A stretch of DNA of 49,033 nt from an uncultured Luminiphilus sp. (lineage in GTDB: Bacteria > Pseudomonadota > Gammaproteobacteria > Pseudomonadales > Halieaceae): the NCBI GenBank assembly GCA_905182485.1, contig CAJJBO010000012.1, positions 1-49,033 of the forward strand. The letters are read 5' to 3'. The position numbers were made by a program, and so were the translations under genes. The notes beneath the pieces are model-generated. The model saw nothing but the letters and a program-made list of their open reading frames with translations. It ran no database searches and was not told the origin of the DNA. This document shows, piece by piece, positions 8,206 through 18,042 of the stretch. Each line of letters starts with the position of its first letter. Position 1 is the first letter of the stretch.

Positions 8206-9822
8206 TTATTGGGGTGATCGCCAGGCCCAGGTAATGGGGTAGCGGCGGTCCCGGCCAAAGGCACGTGGCGAAATCCTGACGCCCACGGGCGCTTGGCGAC
8301 GCTTATATTCATTCAGATCAATCAATCTCACGACACGTTGGACGTCCTCAGGGGAAAACCCCGCAGCGATCATGTCGTCACGGGACGCATCACGCTCTAC
8401 GTAGTGCTCGATGATTTGATCCAACACCTCATAAGGCGGCAGGCTATCTTCGTCTTTCTGATCCGGCGCCAATTCAGCTGAAGGTGGGCGGCTGATAACG
8501 CGCTCAGGTATGCACTGCCCCAGCGTATTGCGATATCGCGCCAAAGCATAAACCAGCATCTTGGGACAGTCTTTCAACACATCGAACCCCCCCGCCATAT
8601 CGCCGTACAGGGTTGAGTAACCCACTGCGAGCTCACTCTTGTTACCCGTTGTGAGGACCAGCAAATTTTTCTTGTTCGAAATGGACATCAGCAGAACGCC
8701 TCGACAGCGCGCCTGCAAATTTTCTTCCGTGATATTGGGTTCAAGACCCTCAAATGCGGGCGCCAGTGTCGTCATAAAGGCTTCATAAAGTGGCTCGATC
8801 GATCGATTACTGAATGCCACCCCCTGAGTGTTTGCTTGTTCGGCCGCATCCTCGATACTCATGGATGCCGTATAACGAAACGGCATCATCACCGCTTCCA
8901 CCCGCTCAGGTCCCAAGGCGTCGACGGCCACCGCGAGGGTCACTGCCGAATCAATGCCGCCGGATAACCCCAGTACCACACCCGGGAAACCGTTCTTGTC
9001 CACGTAATCGCGCATGCCCAAAACCAGCGCCTGCCAAACCGCGTCCAGCTCATCTAGTGGTGTTGCCACCGCACCTGCCGCCACCCTGAGCTGTGGTGAT
9101 GTTTCAATCTCTACGCTCAGCATGACCTCAGCAAACTCGGTGGCCCGATGCTGGACATCACCGCGCGCGTCCACGACGAAAGAGCCCCCATCAAAAACCA
9201 GTTCGTCTTGGCCACCGACCTGATTGACATACAGTATGGGTAACTGGTGCGTTCGTGCCAGCGCAGACACTTGCGCCGTTCTCTCAGACTGCTTACCACG
9301 ATGGAATGGCGACGCATTGAGGTTAATCAATAGTTGCGCACCGGCGGCTGCGGCATTCGCGGCAGGATGCGGATGCCAGATATCCTCGCAAATAGTGAGT
9401 CCTATCGGCAGGCCTTTAATCGTGATCACGCAGGTGTCTGCACCCGCCTCAAAATAGCGCTTCTCATCAAAGACCTGATAATTGGGCAGGCACTGCTTAT
9501 CGTACTCCGCCACGACTGCCCCGTTGTAGAGCACTCCTGCGCTATTGAATAGCAGGCCACCTTGTCGACGGGGATATCCCACCACGACGGCCAGGCCATC
9601 AGGAAGATCGTGGCAAAGGCGCTCAAGTGCTGCCGCAGTCAGATCTGTGGTGTGCTGGCGAAGCAATAAGTCCTCAGGCGGATATCCCGTTAGCGTGAGC
9701 TCTGGGAAAACCACCATATCAACACCTAGTGCAGACTGATCAACACAAACGTCAAGGATCCGTTGGGTATTCCCCTTAATGTCTCCGACTAATGTGTTGA
9801 TTTGCGCCATAACAATTTTCAT
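8206..9822 (-). CDS. nadE: Glutamine-dependent NAD+ synthetase
   Basis: Final step of NAD synthesis: ATP-dependent amidation of nicotinate adenine dinucleotide, with ammonia from glutamine. Two domains are visible. Residues 1 to about 255 form a nitrilase-type glutaminase with catalytic Glu in VVFPELTLTGYPPEDLL, Lys in the YDKQCLPNY region and Cys in LTICEDIWHP. From about 275 the synthetase domain carries the P-loop LGLSGGIDSAV and NKSELAVGYSTLYGDMAGG. The length of 538 is normal for the two-domain form. ATG 9822 opens the family-standard MKIVMAQINTLVGDI. It converges on bamD with almost no gap; a weak ACCCC/GGGGT hairpin spans the junction (about 8198-8215). A FimT-like pilin gene lies 125 bases upstream in the same direction. 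Confidence 0.96.
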   Translation of the reverse strand: MKIVMAQINTLVGDIKGNTQRILDVCVDQSALGVDMVVFPELTLTGYPPEDLLLRQHTTDLTAAALERLCHDLPDGLAVVVGYPRRQGGLLFNSAGVLYNGAVVAEYDKQCLPNYQVFDEKRYFEAGADTCVITIKGLPIGLTICEDIWHPHPAANAAAAGAQLLINLNASPFHRGKQSERTAQVSALARTHQLPILYVNQVGGQDELVFDGGSFVVDARGDVQHRATEFAEVMLSVEIETSPQLRVAAGAVATPLDELDAVWQALVLGMRDYVDKNGFPGVVLGLSGGIDSAVTLAVAVDALGPERVEAVMMPFRYTASMSIEDAAEQANTQGVAFSNRSIEPLYEAFMTTLAPAFEGLEPNITEENLQARCRGVLLMSISNKKNLLVLTTGNKSELAVGYSTLYGDMAGGFDVLKDCPKMLVYALARYRNTLGQCIPERVISRPPSAELAPDQKDEDSLPPYEVLDQIIEHYVERDASRDDMIAAGFSPEDVQRVVRLIDLNEYKRRQAPVGVRISPRAFGRDRRYPITWAWRSPQ

Positions 9823-9947
9823 GACGAAGTCCTCTTATCTCGTGTGGTCGCAGGCCAAGCCAAGGCGCGAAGGGTAACGTATTTCTGCCCCCTGAATCGC
9901 CCCTCGGCGCTCTTTTCCACTGATTCACCTAAGACAGGACACATAGA

Positions 9948-10451
9948 TCAGGGACACGCACCCCACTGCCTTGCCAATCTGGGCCTGCCCAAGCGATTCA
10001 CCACAACGGACCAGTTATGCCCGCCCGAGCACACCGATAAGGTCACGTTACGATTACCAAATCCATACCGGTCCCATCGTAATGTGCCACCCACTACCGT
10101 GGTGCCCGCTCGGTTGCGTACCGTGACGCCCTCAAGTGGCAACCAGACCTTGTGCAGCGTCGCTGACAATCCGGCCGGGTTCATCAGCACAACGGACTCT
10201 CCAAAATGTCCCTCACAGGTCGGTTGTTCTGCCTCTAGGTGCTGCGAGGGGCACAGCATGCTGTCTTCACCCGATAGCAGCGCGGTGCTGCGCGCAGTCT
10301 GCACCATGCTGTACAACTGATGGGCGCCCGCGCGAGCCCGTGCTGCCGCCAATTGATCTCGAAAGGTGGGCACACTCATGGCTGACAGTAAGGCAACAAT
10401 CGCCACTGCCAAGAGGCATTCCAATAGCGTCAGGCCCCGATGCGATTGCAT
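9948..10451 (-). CDS. FimT/GspH-like type IV pseudopilin
   Basis: The protein has a class III prepilin signal: leader MQSHRG, cleavage before LTLLECLLAVAIVALLSAMS, with the conserved Glu at mature position 5. The soluble domain, about 140 residues, contains TARSTALLSGEDSMLCPS and a C-terminal WDRYGFGNRNVTLSVC segment, the beta-rich GspH/FimT domain with a likely disulfide pair. Such proteins are minor pilins that initiate type IV pilus assembly. The start at 10451 gives the canonical short leader; ATGs at 10466 and 10502 are alternatives. It lies between ispH and nadE, whereas the other minor pilins are 7 kb away next to clpB; in Pseudomonas the pil cluster directly adjoins ispH. The frame is intact. 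Confidence 0.85.
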   Translation of the reverse strand: MQSHRGLTLLECLLAVAIVALLSAMSVPTFRDQLAAARARAGAHQLYSMVQTARSTALLSGEDSMLCPSQHLEAEQPTCEGHFGESVVLMNPAGLSATLHKVWLPLEGVTVRNRAGTTVVGGTLRWDRYGFGNRNVTLSVCSGGHNWSVVVNRLGRPRLARQWGACP

Positions 10452-10666
10452 TCCAGCGTCATCCATCGCGACAACATCACAGCCTAAACAATAAAACACC
10501 ATGTCGACGCTTATTTACGATGATCAGTGTTGGTATTTGACCGCTGAATGGCACGGCATCAATACGACGCAGCGTGAGCTGGCACCAAACCGTCAGGTGG
10601 CCTCGCTAGTCTCGCCTATCGCCGTTCAGCCCTCGTTAAGGCCGAGCAGTTTGGGGGGGCGAGTGC

Positions 10667-11621
10667 CTAGTCCACCGCCACGGTAGGTATTCGCAGCGCT
10701 TTCGGCAGAGAGAAGGTCACATTTTCTTCACGTCCCTCGAGGTCCCTAACAGTGGCAATCCCCCGCTGCCGCAACGTATCGATGACTTCTTCTACCAGTA
10801 ATTCAGGTGCCGAAGCACCGGCAGTGACCCCCACGGCTCGCGCATCGTCCAGCCAAGTAGGATCGATCATGCTGGCATCGTCGATCAAATAGGCGCTGGC
10901 GCCGCAACGCTCAGCTAATTCTCGCAATCGATTCGAGTTAGAGCTGTTAGCCGAACCCACTACCAACACAAGGTCGACCGCTTCGGCGAGCGATTTGACC
11001 GCATCCTGACGATTCTGAGTGGCATAACAGATATCGTCTTTTCGGGGTCCTTGAATATCAATGAAGCGCGCGCGCAGCGCATCAATCACTTTGGGTATCG
11101 TCAACACTACAAGGTTGTTTGCGTAACAATATGCTAAATTATCTGGTTTTTCTACCTCAAGAATTTGAGCTTGCATCTTCATCTTGAACCAAGTAAATAT
11201 TGCTAAGGTTTTTATTAATATGGCGACCCATAGTTCCCTCAACCTCTGGATGACCCGCATGACCAATTAAGACGCATTCCCGACCTGCCCGACTGAAGGC
11301 GGTGACTTCGACATGCACCTTGGTCACCAACGGGCACGTGGCATCGAACACCTTTAGTCCTCGCCCATCGGCCTCATCTTGCACCGCTCGAGAGACTCCG
11401 TGCGCACTAAAAATGACAATCGCATCATCGGGCACCTCAGCCAATTCATCGACAAAGATAGCACCGCGATCGCGAAGATCATCCACAACATGACGGTTAT
11501 GAACCACCTCATGACGGACATACACAGGGCGACCAAACACCTCGAGGGCCCGATTAACAATGTCTATTGCTCGGTCGACTCCCGCACAAAATCCGCGCGG
11601 ATTAGCGAGTACGATATCCAT
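10667..11621 (-). CDS. ispH: 4-hydroxy-3-methylbut-2-enyl diphosphate reductase, disrupted in the middle
   Basis: Last enzyme of the MEP isoprenoid pathway, a [4Fe-4S] protein making IPP and DMAPP. Start ATG 11621 ([19 protein letters not shown]) overlaps the fkpB TGA. The three cluster cysteines are seen in [16 protein letters not shown] and [11 protein letters not shown]. The [11 protein letters not shown] and [13 protein letters not shown] motifs are also present. The first frame fails after [11 protein letters not shown] and the second resumes within [10 protein letters not shown]-like sequence; the expected YVTQTTLSVDDT is readable only by removing two inserted T residues. This junction (about 11110-11235) is AT-rich unlike the rest of the gene. 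Residues on both sides are normal, so the damage is local and probably a consensus artefact. Total reconstructed length is near the family's 315. Confidence 0.92.
11110..11235. other. AT-rich foreign-looking segment inside ispH
   Basis: Within ispH this stretch switches to AT-rich codons (AAT, TTA, AAA, ATA, ATT) while flanking codons are GC-rich. On the minus strand it encodes [16 protein letters not shown] and KPDNLAY, good IspH sequence but in the style of a low-GC bacterium, and it contains several indels. It looks like a segment taken from another organism's reads during assembly or polishing. Confidence 0.65.
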
Positions 11622-12064
11622 CAATGCAGTTCCGCTGGCTCCACTTGCGCAATGCGCACCTTAAAATTGATCGTTCTTCCCGATAAAGGGTGATTGAAGT
11701 CCACTTTGACCGTTTCCTCACTCACTTCAGCGACCATCCCAGGCACTTCACCACCCGCCGCGTCTGCGAACGAAAACAGCATGCCGGGGGCTAGGGATTC
11801 TTCATCAAAATCACGGCGCGGCAAGGACTGAACGTTATCGTCCTGAGGCTCGCCAAAACCGTCCGCCGGCGGAATCCGAAACTCCGCTTCATCACCCGGT
11901 CGCATACCCAGCAAACGCCGCTCAAAACCCGGCAATAAGGAGCCATCACCCATGACAAAACTCACTGGGTCAGCGCCAAAGTTCGAATCAACTTCCTCGC
12001 CATCTTCAAGAGATAACGAAAAGTTTAGGGTCACGCGCGTGTTGCTCTCAATCTCAATATTCAT
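11621..12064 (-). CDS. fkpB: FKBP-type peptidyl-prolyl isomerase FkpB (SlpA)
   Basis: A small cytoplasmic SlyD-like peptidyl-prolyl cis/trans isomerase. From ATG 12064 the protein is 147 residues, the family size. It shows the FKBP half-domain ([20 protein letters not shown]), [16 protein letters not shown], and an inserted IF/flap domain (about residues 70-120) ending in the [15 protein letters not shown] motif, which marks the SlyD/FkpB family. The invariant ileS-lspA-fkpB-ispH order confirms FkpB over SlyD; there is also no His-rich SlyD tail. The lspA stop lies 4 bases upstream and the stop codon overlaps the ispH start, suggesting translational coupling. A frame-upstream ATG at 12091 would overlap lspA and is less likely. 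Confidence 0.95.
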   Translation of the reverse strand: MNIEIESNTRVTLNFSLSLEDGEEVDSNFGADPVSFVMGDGSLLPGFERRLLGMRPGDEAEFRIPPADGFGEPQDDNVQSLPRRDFDEESLAPGMLFSFADAAGGEVPGMVAEVSEETVKVDFNHPLSGRTINFKVRIAQVEPAELH

Positions 12065-12068
12065 AGCA

Positions 12069-12593
12069 TTAGGATACGGGGGGTTTCTCAATTGGGGAAG
12101 CCTTTCCCATTAGCATAATAATGACCCAGCAACTCGCTCCAGCTGTAATGGCAGCGTCGGCAAGGTTAAAAGCGGGCCAAAACCACTCCTCATAGTGAAG
12201 GGAGATAAAGTCCACCACATGCCCTTGCGCCACCCGATCAATCAAATTCCCCACACCGCCACCGAGAATGAGACCCAATGGCGCGGTCAATATGCGGTCG
12301 GCAGGTGCCAAGCGCCATAACCACACCACAATAAATACGCTGACCAACAAGGCAATAGCGGAGAGAAAGTAGCGCTGCCAGCCCCCTGCATCAGCCAAAA
12401 AACTAAAAGCGGCGCCCGTATTGTAAGTCAACATCCAATCAAACCAACTCGTCACTGGCACGGGATAGCGATAACTGAGTTGGTCTACCGCAATCTGTTT
12501 GGTCCATTGATCCAGCACCACCACCACTACCGCAATCGCCAACCCCACCCAAGGGCGTTGCCACCGGGCACCCCAACCAGACTCGTCAGGCAA
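12069..12593 (-). CDS. lspA: Lipoprotein signal peptidase
   Basis: Inner-membrane aspartyl protease (signal peptidase II) that removes signal peptides from prolipoproteins such as BamD. The 174-residue protein has four hydrophobic segments (about 16-34, 73-92, 100-118 and 140-160). The conserved sites are visible: LDQWTK near the first helix, NTGAAFSFL, GGGVGNLIDR with the first catalytic Asp, and FNLADAAI with the second. The start is a TTG at 12593 inside the last codons of ileS, giving an 8-base overlap typical of this operon; no ATG exists before the first helix. The long acidic/aromatic N-terminus is normal. The frame is intact. Confidence 0.95.
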   Translation of the reverse strand: MPDESGWGARWQRPWVGLAIAVVVVVLDQWTKQIAVDQLSYRYPVPVTSWFDWMLTYNTGAAFSFLADAGGWQRYFLSAIALLVSVFIVVWLWRLAPADRILTAPLGLILGGGVGNLIDRVAQGHVVDFISLHYEEWFWPAFNLADAAITAGASCWVIIMLMGKASPIEKPPVS

Positions 12594-15343
12594 ACTGCCT
12601 TACCTCCCCAGGGCCCTCGATATTACTCACACAACGACCGCAGAGTGTCGGGTGGTTTGCATGCTCGCCCACATCGGGGCGGCGATGCCAACACCGCTCG
12701 CACTTTTCACTACTCGCCGGTTCGGCAACGATTCGCAGGGCCAAACCTTCTGCTTCCATCGCGGCCTGCGGGGCCGATCTCCAATCGGCAACGGTGACCT
12801 CTGAGGTAATCAAGACAAAACGCAGTTCGTCTCCTAAGGCCCGGAGCTGCTCTGCCAATGCGGTGTCGGCATAGAGGGTCACTGACGCATCGAGGGAACC
12901 TCGCAACACACCCTCTGCTCGCTGCAACTCTAAGGCCTTGTTGACCTGCTGCCGCACGCTCATCATCTGACTCCAAAATGTACTGTCCAATGCACTCTCG
13001 CCGGCGGGCATGGGCAAGTGCTCATACCACTCGGCTAAGAAGACTGACGACAAACGGTCACCGGGTACGTTCTCCCAAATTTCCTCCGCCGTAAAACTGA
13101 GGATCGGCGCAATCCAGCGGCACAGCGCCTCAGCAAGATGATATAAGCTGGTTTGCGCAGAGCGGCGAGCCATGGACTCGGCTCCTGTTGTGTATTGCCG
13201 GTCTTTAATAATGTCGAGGTAAAAGCCACCGAGTTCGCCACTGCAGAAATTATGGACCTTGTGGTAAACGTGATGGAATTGGTATTGCTCGTAAGCCGAG
13301 CAAATATCGGCCTGCAGCTCATGAGCCTGCTCCAGAATCCAGCGATCGAGCGGCAACAATTGCTCAGTCGGCAGACAGTCTCTCTCAGGGTCAAAGCCGG
13401 CGAGATTAGCGAGTAAGAATCGTGCGGTATTTCGTATTCGACGATAGGCATCTGCCGTTCGCTTAAAAATTTCGTCAGAGGCGGAAATTTCATTGCGGTA
13501 GTCTGCCGCCGACACCCAAAGGCGCAACACATCGGCCCCCAACTCCTGCATCGCTTTTCCTGCGGGAATGATATTGCCGAGGGATTTAGACATCTTGCGT
13601 CCATCGCCGTCCACGGTAAAACCATGTGTTAGGACACTCCGGTAAGGCGCCCCCTGATGGATCGCCACGCCCGTGAGTAACGAGGATTGAAACCACCCTC
13701 GGTGTTGGTCGGAGCCTTCCAGATACAAATCTGCTGGCCAATGCAGCTCCTCCCGAGCATCTATGACTGAGGCATGAGTAACGCCTGAGTCAAACCAAAC
13801 ATCCAAGGTGTCCGTCACTTTTTCATATTGGTCAGCATCGGCCTGCAACAACTCAGCGGGATCCAAATCAAACCACGCATCAATGCCACCTTGCTCAATC
13901 AATTCGGCAACCGATGCCATAAGTGCCAAGGTATTGGGATGTATTTCTCCTGTCACCTTGTGGATGAACAAGGTAATCGGAACGCCCCACGTCCTCTGAC
14001 GGGAGATACACCAGTCCGGCCGATCAGCCAACATACTGTCGATGCGGGCACGACCCCAATCCGGTATCCATTGCACGCCTTCTACCGCCGCCTGTGCGGC
14101 AGAGAGCAACCCATTCCCCATCATGCTGATAAACCATTGCGGCGTTGCACGAAAAATAATGGGGGTCTTGTGGCGCCAGCAATGAGGGTAGCTGTGCTCG
14201 AACGGTTGGTGACACAACAAGCGTTGACGATCCGCTAAGGCGGCAACAATATCGTCGTTTGCTTTAAAAATATGCTGTCCGGCAAACACCGGTGTTCCCG
14301 GGTGATACACCCCGTTACCGCCCACTGGGTTGTAAACCTCTAGGTCATAACGGCGGCCCATTTCAAAATCTTCCTGTCCATGAGCGGGCGCCGTATGCAC
14401 GCACCCCGTGCCTGCGTCGGTTGTGACGTGCTCTCCCAATACGATGGGTACTGGCTGATCATCAAACGGCGGTAACAGCAGCAGCCCCTCAAGGTCCGCT
14501 CCCTTAGCACGCCCCAGCACGGTAACCTCATCAGCGCCAAAACGTTGTGCGCAGGTTTCCGCTAAGGCTTCAGCCACTAATACACCGCGTCCGGCTACCC
14601 CCAACAGCACGTAATCGAGTGCCGCGGATAACGCCACGCCGCGATTAGCGGGCAGCGTCCAAGGTGTTGTCGTCCAAATCACCACGCCGCTGGCATGGTC
14701 GGCATCACAGTGAAGCCGCTTGCCGGCCTCTTCTGCGTCGACAAATGGAAACAACACATCGACCGCCGACGATTGCTTATCGCGATACTCGACCTCTGCC
14801 TCAGCGAGCGCTGATCCACAATCGAGACACCAGTGAACGGGCTTGAAGCCCCGCTGCAAATGGCCCTGCTCAACAACATTCGCTAACGCGCGAACCACAT
14901 TAGCCTCAAATGCGGAGTCCATGGTGAGATAGGGGTTTTGCCAGTCGCCAAATACCCCCATGCGCATGAAATCGGTCTTTTGTGCGTCCACTTGCTTACG
15001 AGCGTAGTCACGACAGTGCTGTCTAAACTCGGCAGGGGAAACCTTGTGGCCAGGTTTACCCTACTTTCTTTTCAACATTGAGCTCAATCGGCAAGCCGTG
15101 GCAATCCCAGCCCGGCACATAAGGCGCATTAAAGCCCGATAAGGTTTTTGATTTGATAATGATGTCTTTCAGGATTTTATTGATCGCATGCCCCACATGG
15201 AGCTGACCGTTAGCGTAGGGCGGGCCATCGTGCAGGATGAAAGTTGGTTTATCTTTGCTCGCTTGCCGAATCTGACCGTACAGGTCCATGGCTTCCCACG
15301 CCTTGAGTCGATCCGGTTCACGCTGAGCCAGATTGGCCTTCAT
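12586..15343 (-). CDS. ileS: Isoleucyl-tRNA synthetase, one frameshift
   Basis: Charges tRNA-Ile and edits mischarged valine. ATG 15343 opens [20 protein letters not shown]; the class I HIGH motif appears as HVGH in [16 protein letters not shown]. The frame is broken at about 15061: as sequenced, EKKVGstop, but removing one G from GGG yields [17 protein letters not shown] and the second frame ([16 protein letters not shown]). That frame has the CP1 editing domain with [20 protein letters not shown], and a C-terminal zinc site CERCWHRR plus CGRC. Reconstructed length is about 919 residues, normal for bacterial IleRS. The operon context (ribF upstream, lspA overlapping) agrees. A homopolymer miscall is the simplest explanation for an essential gene. 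Confidence 0.95.
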
Positions 15344-15393
15344 AGGAAAATCTGTTGAGGCAGGTTTAGTGTCGCCTTGTAATCACTCATACT

Positions 15394-16329
15394 TTATCCG
15401 TGGTCGCTTAGCCACGCGCTCGCGTTAGCTTTATCCGCCTTGATACCGGCCTTAAGGGCCTCTAACGAGGGGAACTTCTGCTCCTCTCGCAACTTATGTC
15501 GAAAACGCACCGTTAATCTCTCACCATAAAGATCCGGGGAGCCCTCCAAAACGTGCACCTCGAGGGTTGCTTCCAAACACTCACCAATGGTGGGTTTGAC
15601 ACCGACGTTAGCCACGCCCTGCGCGCCCTCGAGACCGCCACCCCAAACGCTGACAGCATAAACGCCGTGCAGCGGTGATCGGATTCTATGCAGTGCAATA
15701 TTAGCGGTAGGCGCGTCTAGCTGTCGGCCCAGCTTCTGTCCGTGCTGCACTCGGCCCGCCAGTTCGAAAGGCCGCCCCAGCAACCGCGCTGCGTCATCAA
15801 AATCGCCCACCTCGAGCGCCGCTCGAATTCGTGTGCTACTCACCCGCTCTCCCGCCGCCTCGAGTGTGGCGGTCGGGGCGACAGCATAGCCAAATTCGTC
15901 CGATAGCGCGCGGACATATTCCAGGTCGCCTTCTCTCTGATTACCAAAATGAAAATCATCTCCAAATGCCAGATACTGGGCACCCAATCCGTCTACAAAA
16001 ATTTGCTCGACAAACTGTCGGGCCGTGAGTTGCCTGAGGCGTTCGTTGAAAGGCAGACATAACACGCGGTCGACGCCACAAGCCTCCAGGAGTGGCCACT
16101 TGTCGCGCAACGTGGTGATGCGAGGGGGGGCTTCCAAAGGCGTTAAATACTCCCGCGGGAGCGGCTCGAAGGTGACCACAGTGGTGGGGATCTCCAATAG
16201 CAGCGCCTGTCTTTTGAGATGCGCAAGTACCGCTTGATGCCCCAAATGGACACCGTCAAAGGCACCAATCGTCACCGCGCAACCACGATGTTGCGACCTT
16301 AGATTATGTTGACCGCGAATGAGCTGCAT
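15394..16329 (-). CDS. ribF: Bifunctional riboflavin kinase / FAD synthetase
   Basis: Makes FMN and then FAD from riboflavin. From ATG 16329 the protein begins MQLIRGQHNLRSQHRG, matching the family start; the frame upstream is not conserved. The N-terminal adenylyltransferase domain shows TIGAFDGVHLGHQAVL with its nucleotide-binding GxHxGH variant, ALAFGDDFHFGNQREGD-like sequence and the SSTRIR motif. The C-terminal flavokinase domain starts near residue 185 with GRVQHGQKLGRQLDAPTAN and contains GVANVGVKPTIGE and LEVHVL. About 311 residues, as expected. It lies 50 bases upstream of ileS. The neighbour upstream is murJ, with no rpsT between or beside them. Confidence 0.95.
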   Translation of the reverse strand: MQLIRGQHNLRSQHRGCAVTIGAFDGVHLGHQAVLAHLKRQALLLEIPTTVVTFEPLPREYLTPLEAPPRITTLRDKWPLLEACGVDRVLCLPFNERLRQLTARQFVEQIFVDGLGAQYLAFGDDFHFGNQREGDLEYVRALSDEFGYAVAPTATLEAAGERVSSTRIRAALEVGDFDDAARLLGRPFELAGRVQHGQKLGRQLDAPTANIALHRIRSPLHGVYAVSVWGGGLEGAQGVANVGVKPTIGECLEATLEVHVLEGSPDLYGERLTVRFRHKLREEQKFPSLEALKAGIKADKANASAWLSDHG

Positions 16330-16425
16330 CACCGGCTCGGTTCCCGCTTCGTAAAAGAGGGCAGTATACCGCTCAGCGCCGCTTGGATCAGCCGGAGACA
16401 CGTCTTAGTCACGCCGCTCTCAGGC

Positions 16426-18042
16426 TCAGCGCTTGAGATGATCGATCCGGCCACCCAAAATCCATAAGCTGGCCAGAAATGCTGCTAAACCCGCCAGGCA
16501 CAGCATCGCTATCGTGATCCCTCGCTCCCACCACAGCCACTCTGTCCATATCACCATCTCGGGCGTTATCTGGAGTAATAACACACTCATTACCGCAGCC
16601 GAGGCCATAATTTTGATGAGCCATTGCTTAGCGGAAGCCTCGAGTACGAGAATCCCTGCTCGGTGTAAGCCACGATAAAGCAGCGTTGCGTTTAACCACG
16701 CAGCCACGCTTGTCGCCAGTGCCAGACCCACGTGACCCATCTCAAACCACCACATCAGAGGAAAAACAAATAGCATATTGAGCACCATATTGGTGACCAT
16801 TGCGATGACCCCAATTCGAACCGGTGTTTTCATATCTTCGCGGGCATAGAATCCGGGCGCTAACACTTTGACCAACATAAACGCGCCCAAGCCGAGGGTA
16901 TACGCTCGCAAACTTGCCGCTGCCATGAATCGATCGTCGGCACCAAAAGCGCCGTATTGAAACAGCGTCACTAATAATGGCTCTGCCAGGATCGCCAGCG
17001 CCAGCGTTGCTGGGATAGCAATAAAGCCAACACTGCGTACCGCCCAAGACAGCGTGCCTGCAAACGCGGGATCATCAGCGCGAGCGCGCTGCCCGGATAG
17101 CGCCGGCAATATCACCGTGGCAATCGCAATCGCAAAAATACCCAGTGGCAGTTCCGTCAATCTATCGGAGTAATACAACCACGATACGCTGCCCGCAGGC
17201 AGCAAGGAGGCCAATACGGTATCGAGTAACAGATTGATCTGGCTCACGGACACACCAAACAGCGCCGGCACCATCAAGATAAGAATCCGTCTTACGCCTG
17301 CGTGCCCGGGCTCCCAGCGGGGCCGCGGCACTAGATCGATCGCCGCTAACGCGGGCAACTGAAACAGGAGCTGAGCAAACCCCGCGATCAACACGCCCAA
17401 CGCCAGCGCAACCACGGGCTCATCAAAGCCAGGAGCCACCCATAAGGCGGCTGCAATTAATGACAGATTGAGCAGGATCGGCGTCAATGCGGGAACGGCA
17501 AACCGTTGATAACTATTGAGAATAGCGCCGGCAAAACCCGTCAATGAAATGAGCAATAAGTAAGGAAATGTCAGCTTAATCAAATCGCCGGTGAGCGCCA
17601 GCTTGGCGGGATCACGCAAAAAGCCAGGCGCAAATAACACAGCAACCAAAGGCGAGGCCATCACGGTCAACACCGTCAGACCCGTCAAGATACCCCCCAA
17701 CATGCCTGCAACGCGGTCGATCAACTCGCGAACGGCAGTATTGCCACCCTGCTCCCGGGTCTGAGCAAGCACCGGCACAAAGGCCTGGGCAAAGGCCCCT
17801 TCCGCAAACAATCGTCGCAAAAAATTCGGGATCTTAAAGGCCACAAAGAACGCGTCGGCGTTACTGCTAGCACCAATCAAATTGGCCAGCACCACATCTC
17901 TCAACAGCCCGAGCACGCGGGACAACAGCGTCGCGACACCAACGACGGCGCTCGAGCGCACTAACTCAGCGGGATCACCCACCGATGCACTCGAAGCCGA
18001 TTTTTCGTCCTCTACTTCATCAGGCTGACTCGGCTCAGTCAT
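16426..18042 (-). CDS. murJ: Lipid II flippase MurJ
   Basis: Flips lipid-linked peptidoglycan precursors across the inner membrane; MOP superfamily. Starting at ATG 18042 (MTEPSQPDEVEDEK) there is a charged N-terminal tail of about 35 residues and then the family signature SSAVVGVATLLSRVLGLLRD with the functional arginines, followed by NADAFFVAFKIPNFLRRLFAEGAFAQAFVP-type sequence. Many hydrophobic segments follow, consistent with 14 helices over about 539 residues. The ATG overlaps the end of nudF by 8 bases. An ATG-like start at 18081 would extend into nudF. ribF follows about 97 bases downstream, the common mviN-ribF pairing. Confidence 0.95.
   Translation of the reverse strand: MTEPSQPDEVEDEKSASSASVGDPAELVRSSAVVGVATLLSRVLGLLRDVVLANLIGASSNADAFFVAFKIPNFLRRLFAEGAFAQAFVPVLAQTREQGGNTAVRELIDRVAGMLGGILTGLTVLTVMASPLVAVLFAPGFLRDPAKLALTGDLIKLTFPYLLLISLTGFAGAILNSYQRFAVPALTPILLNLSLIAAALWVAPGFDEPVVALALGVLIAGFAQLLFQLPALAAIDLVPRPRWEPGHAGVRRILILMVPALFGVSVSQINLLLDTVLASLLPAGSVSWLYYSDRLTELPLGIFAIAIATVILPALSGQRARADDPAFAGTLSWAVRSVGFIAIPATLALAILAEPLLVTLFQYGAFGADDRFMAAASLRAYTLGLGAFMLVKVLAPGFYAREDMKTPVRIGVIAMVTNMVLNMLFVFPLMWWFEMGHVGLALATSVAAWLNATLLYRGLHRAGILVLEASAKQWLIKIMASAAVMSVLLLQITPEMVIWTEWLWWERGITIAMLCLAGLAAFLASLWILGGRIDHLKR

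Noticed and set aside
10501-10686. 61-residue plus-strand frame between the FimT-like gene and ispH
   Set aside because: It starts within the FimT-like frame and ends inside ispH, with no motif or ribosome site.
16330-16425. rpsT gene expected near ribF and murJ in some gammaproteobacteria
   Set aside because: The gap between ribF and murJ is under 100 bases and encodes nothing like ribosomal protein S20.
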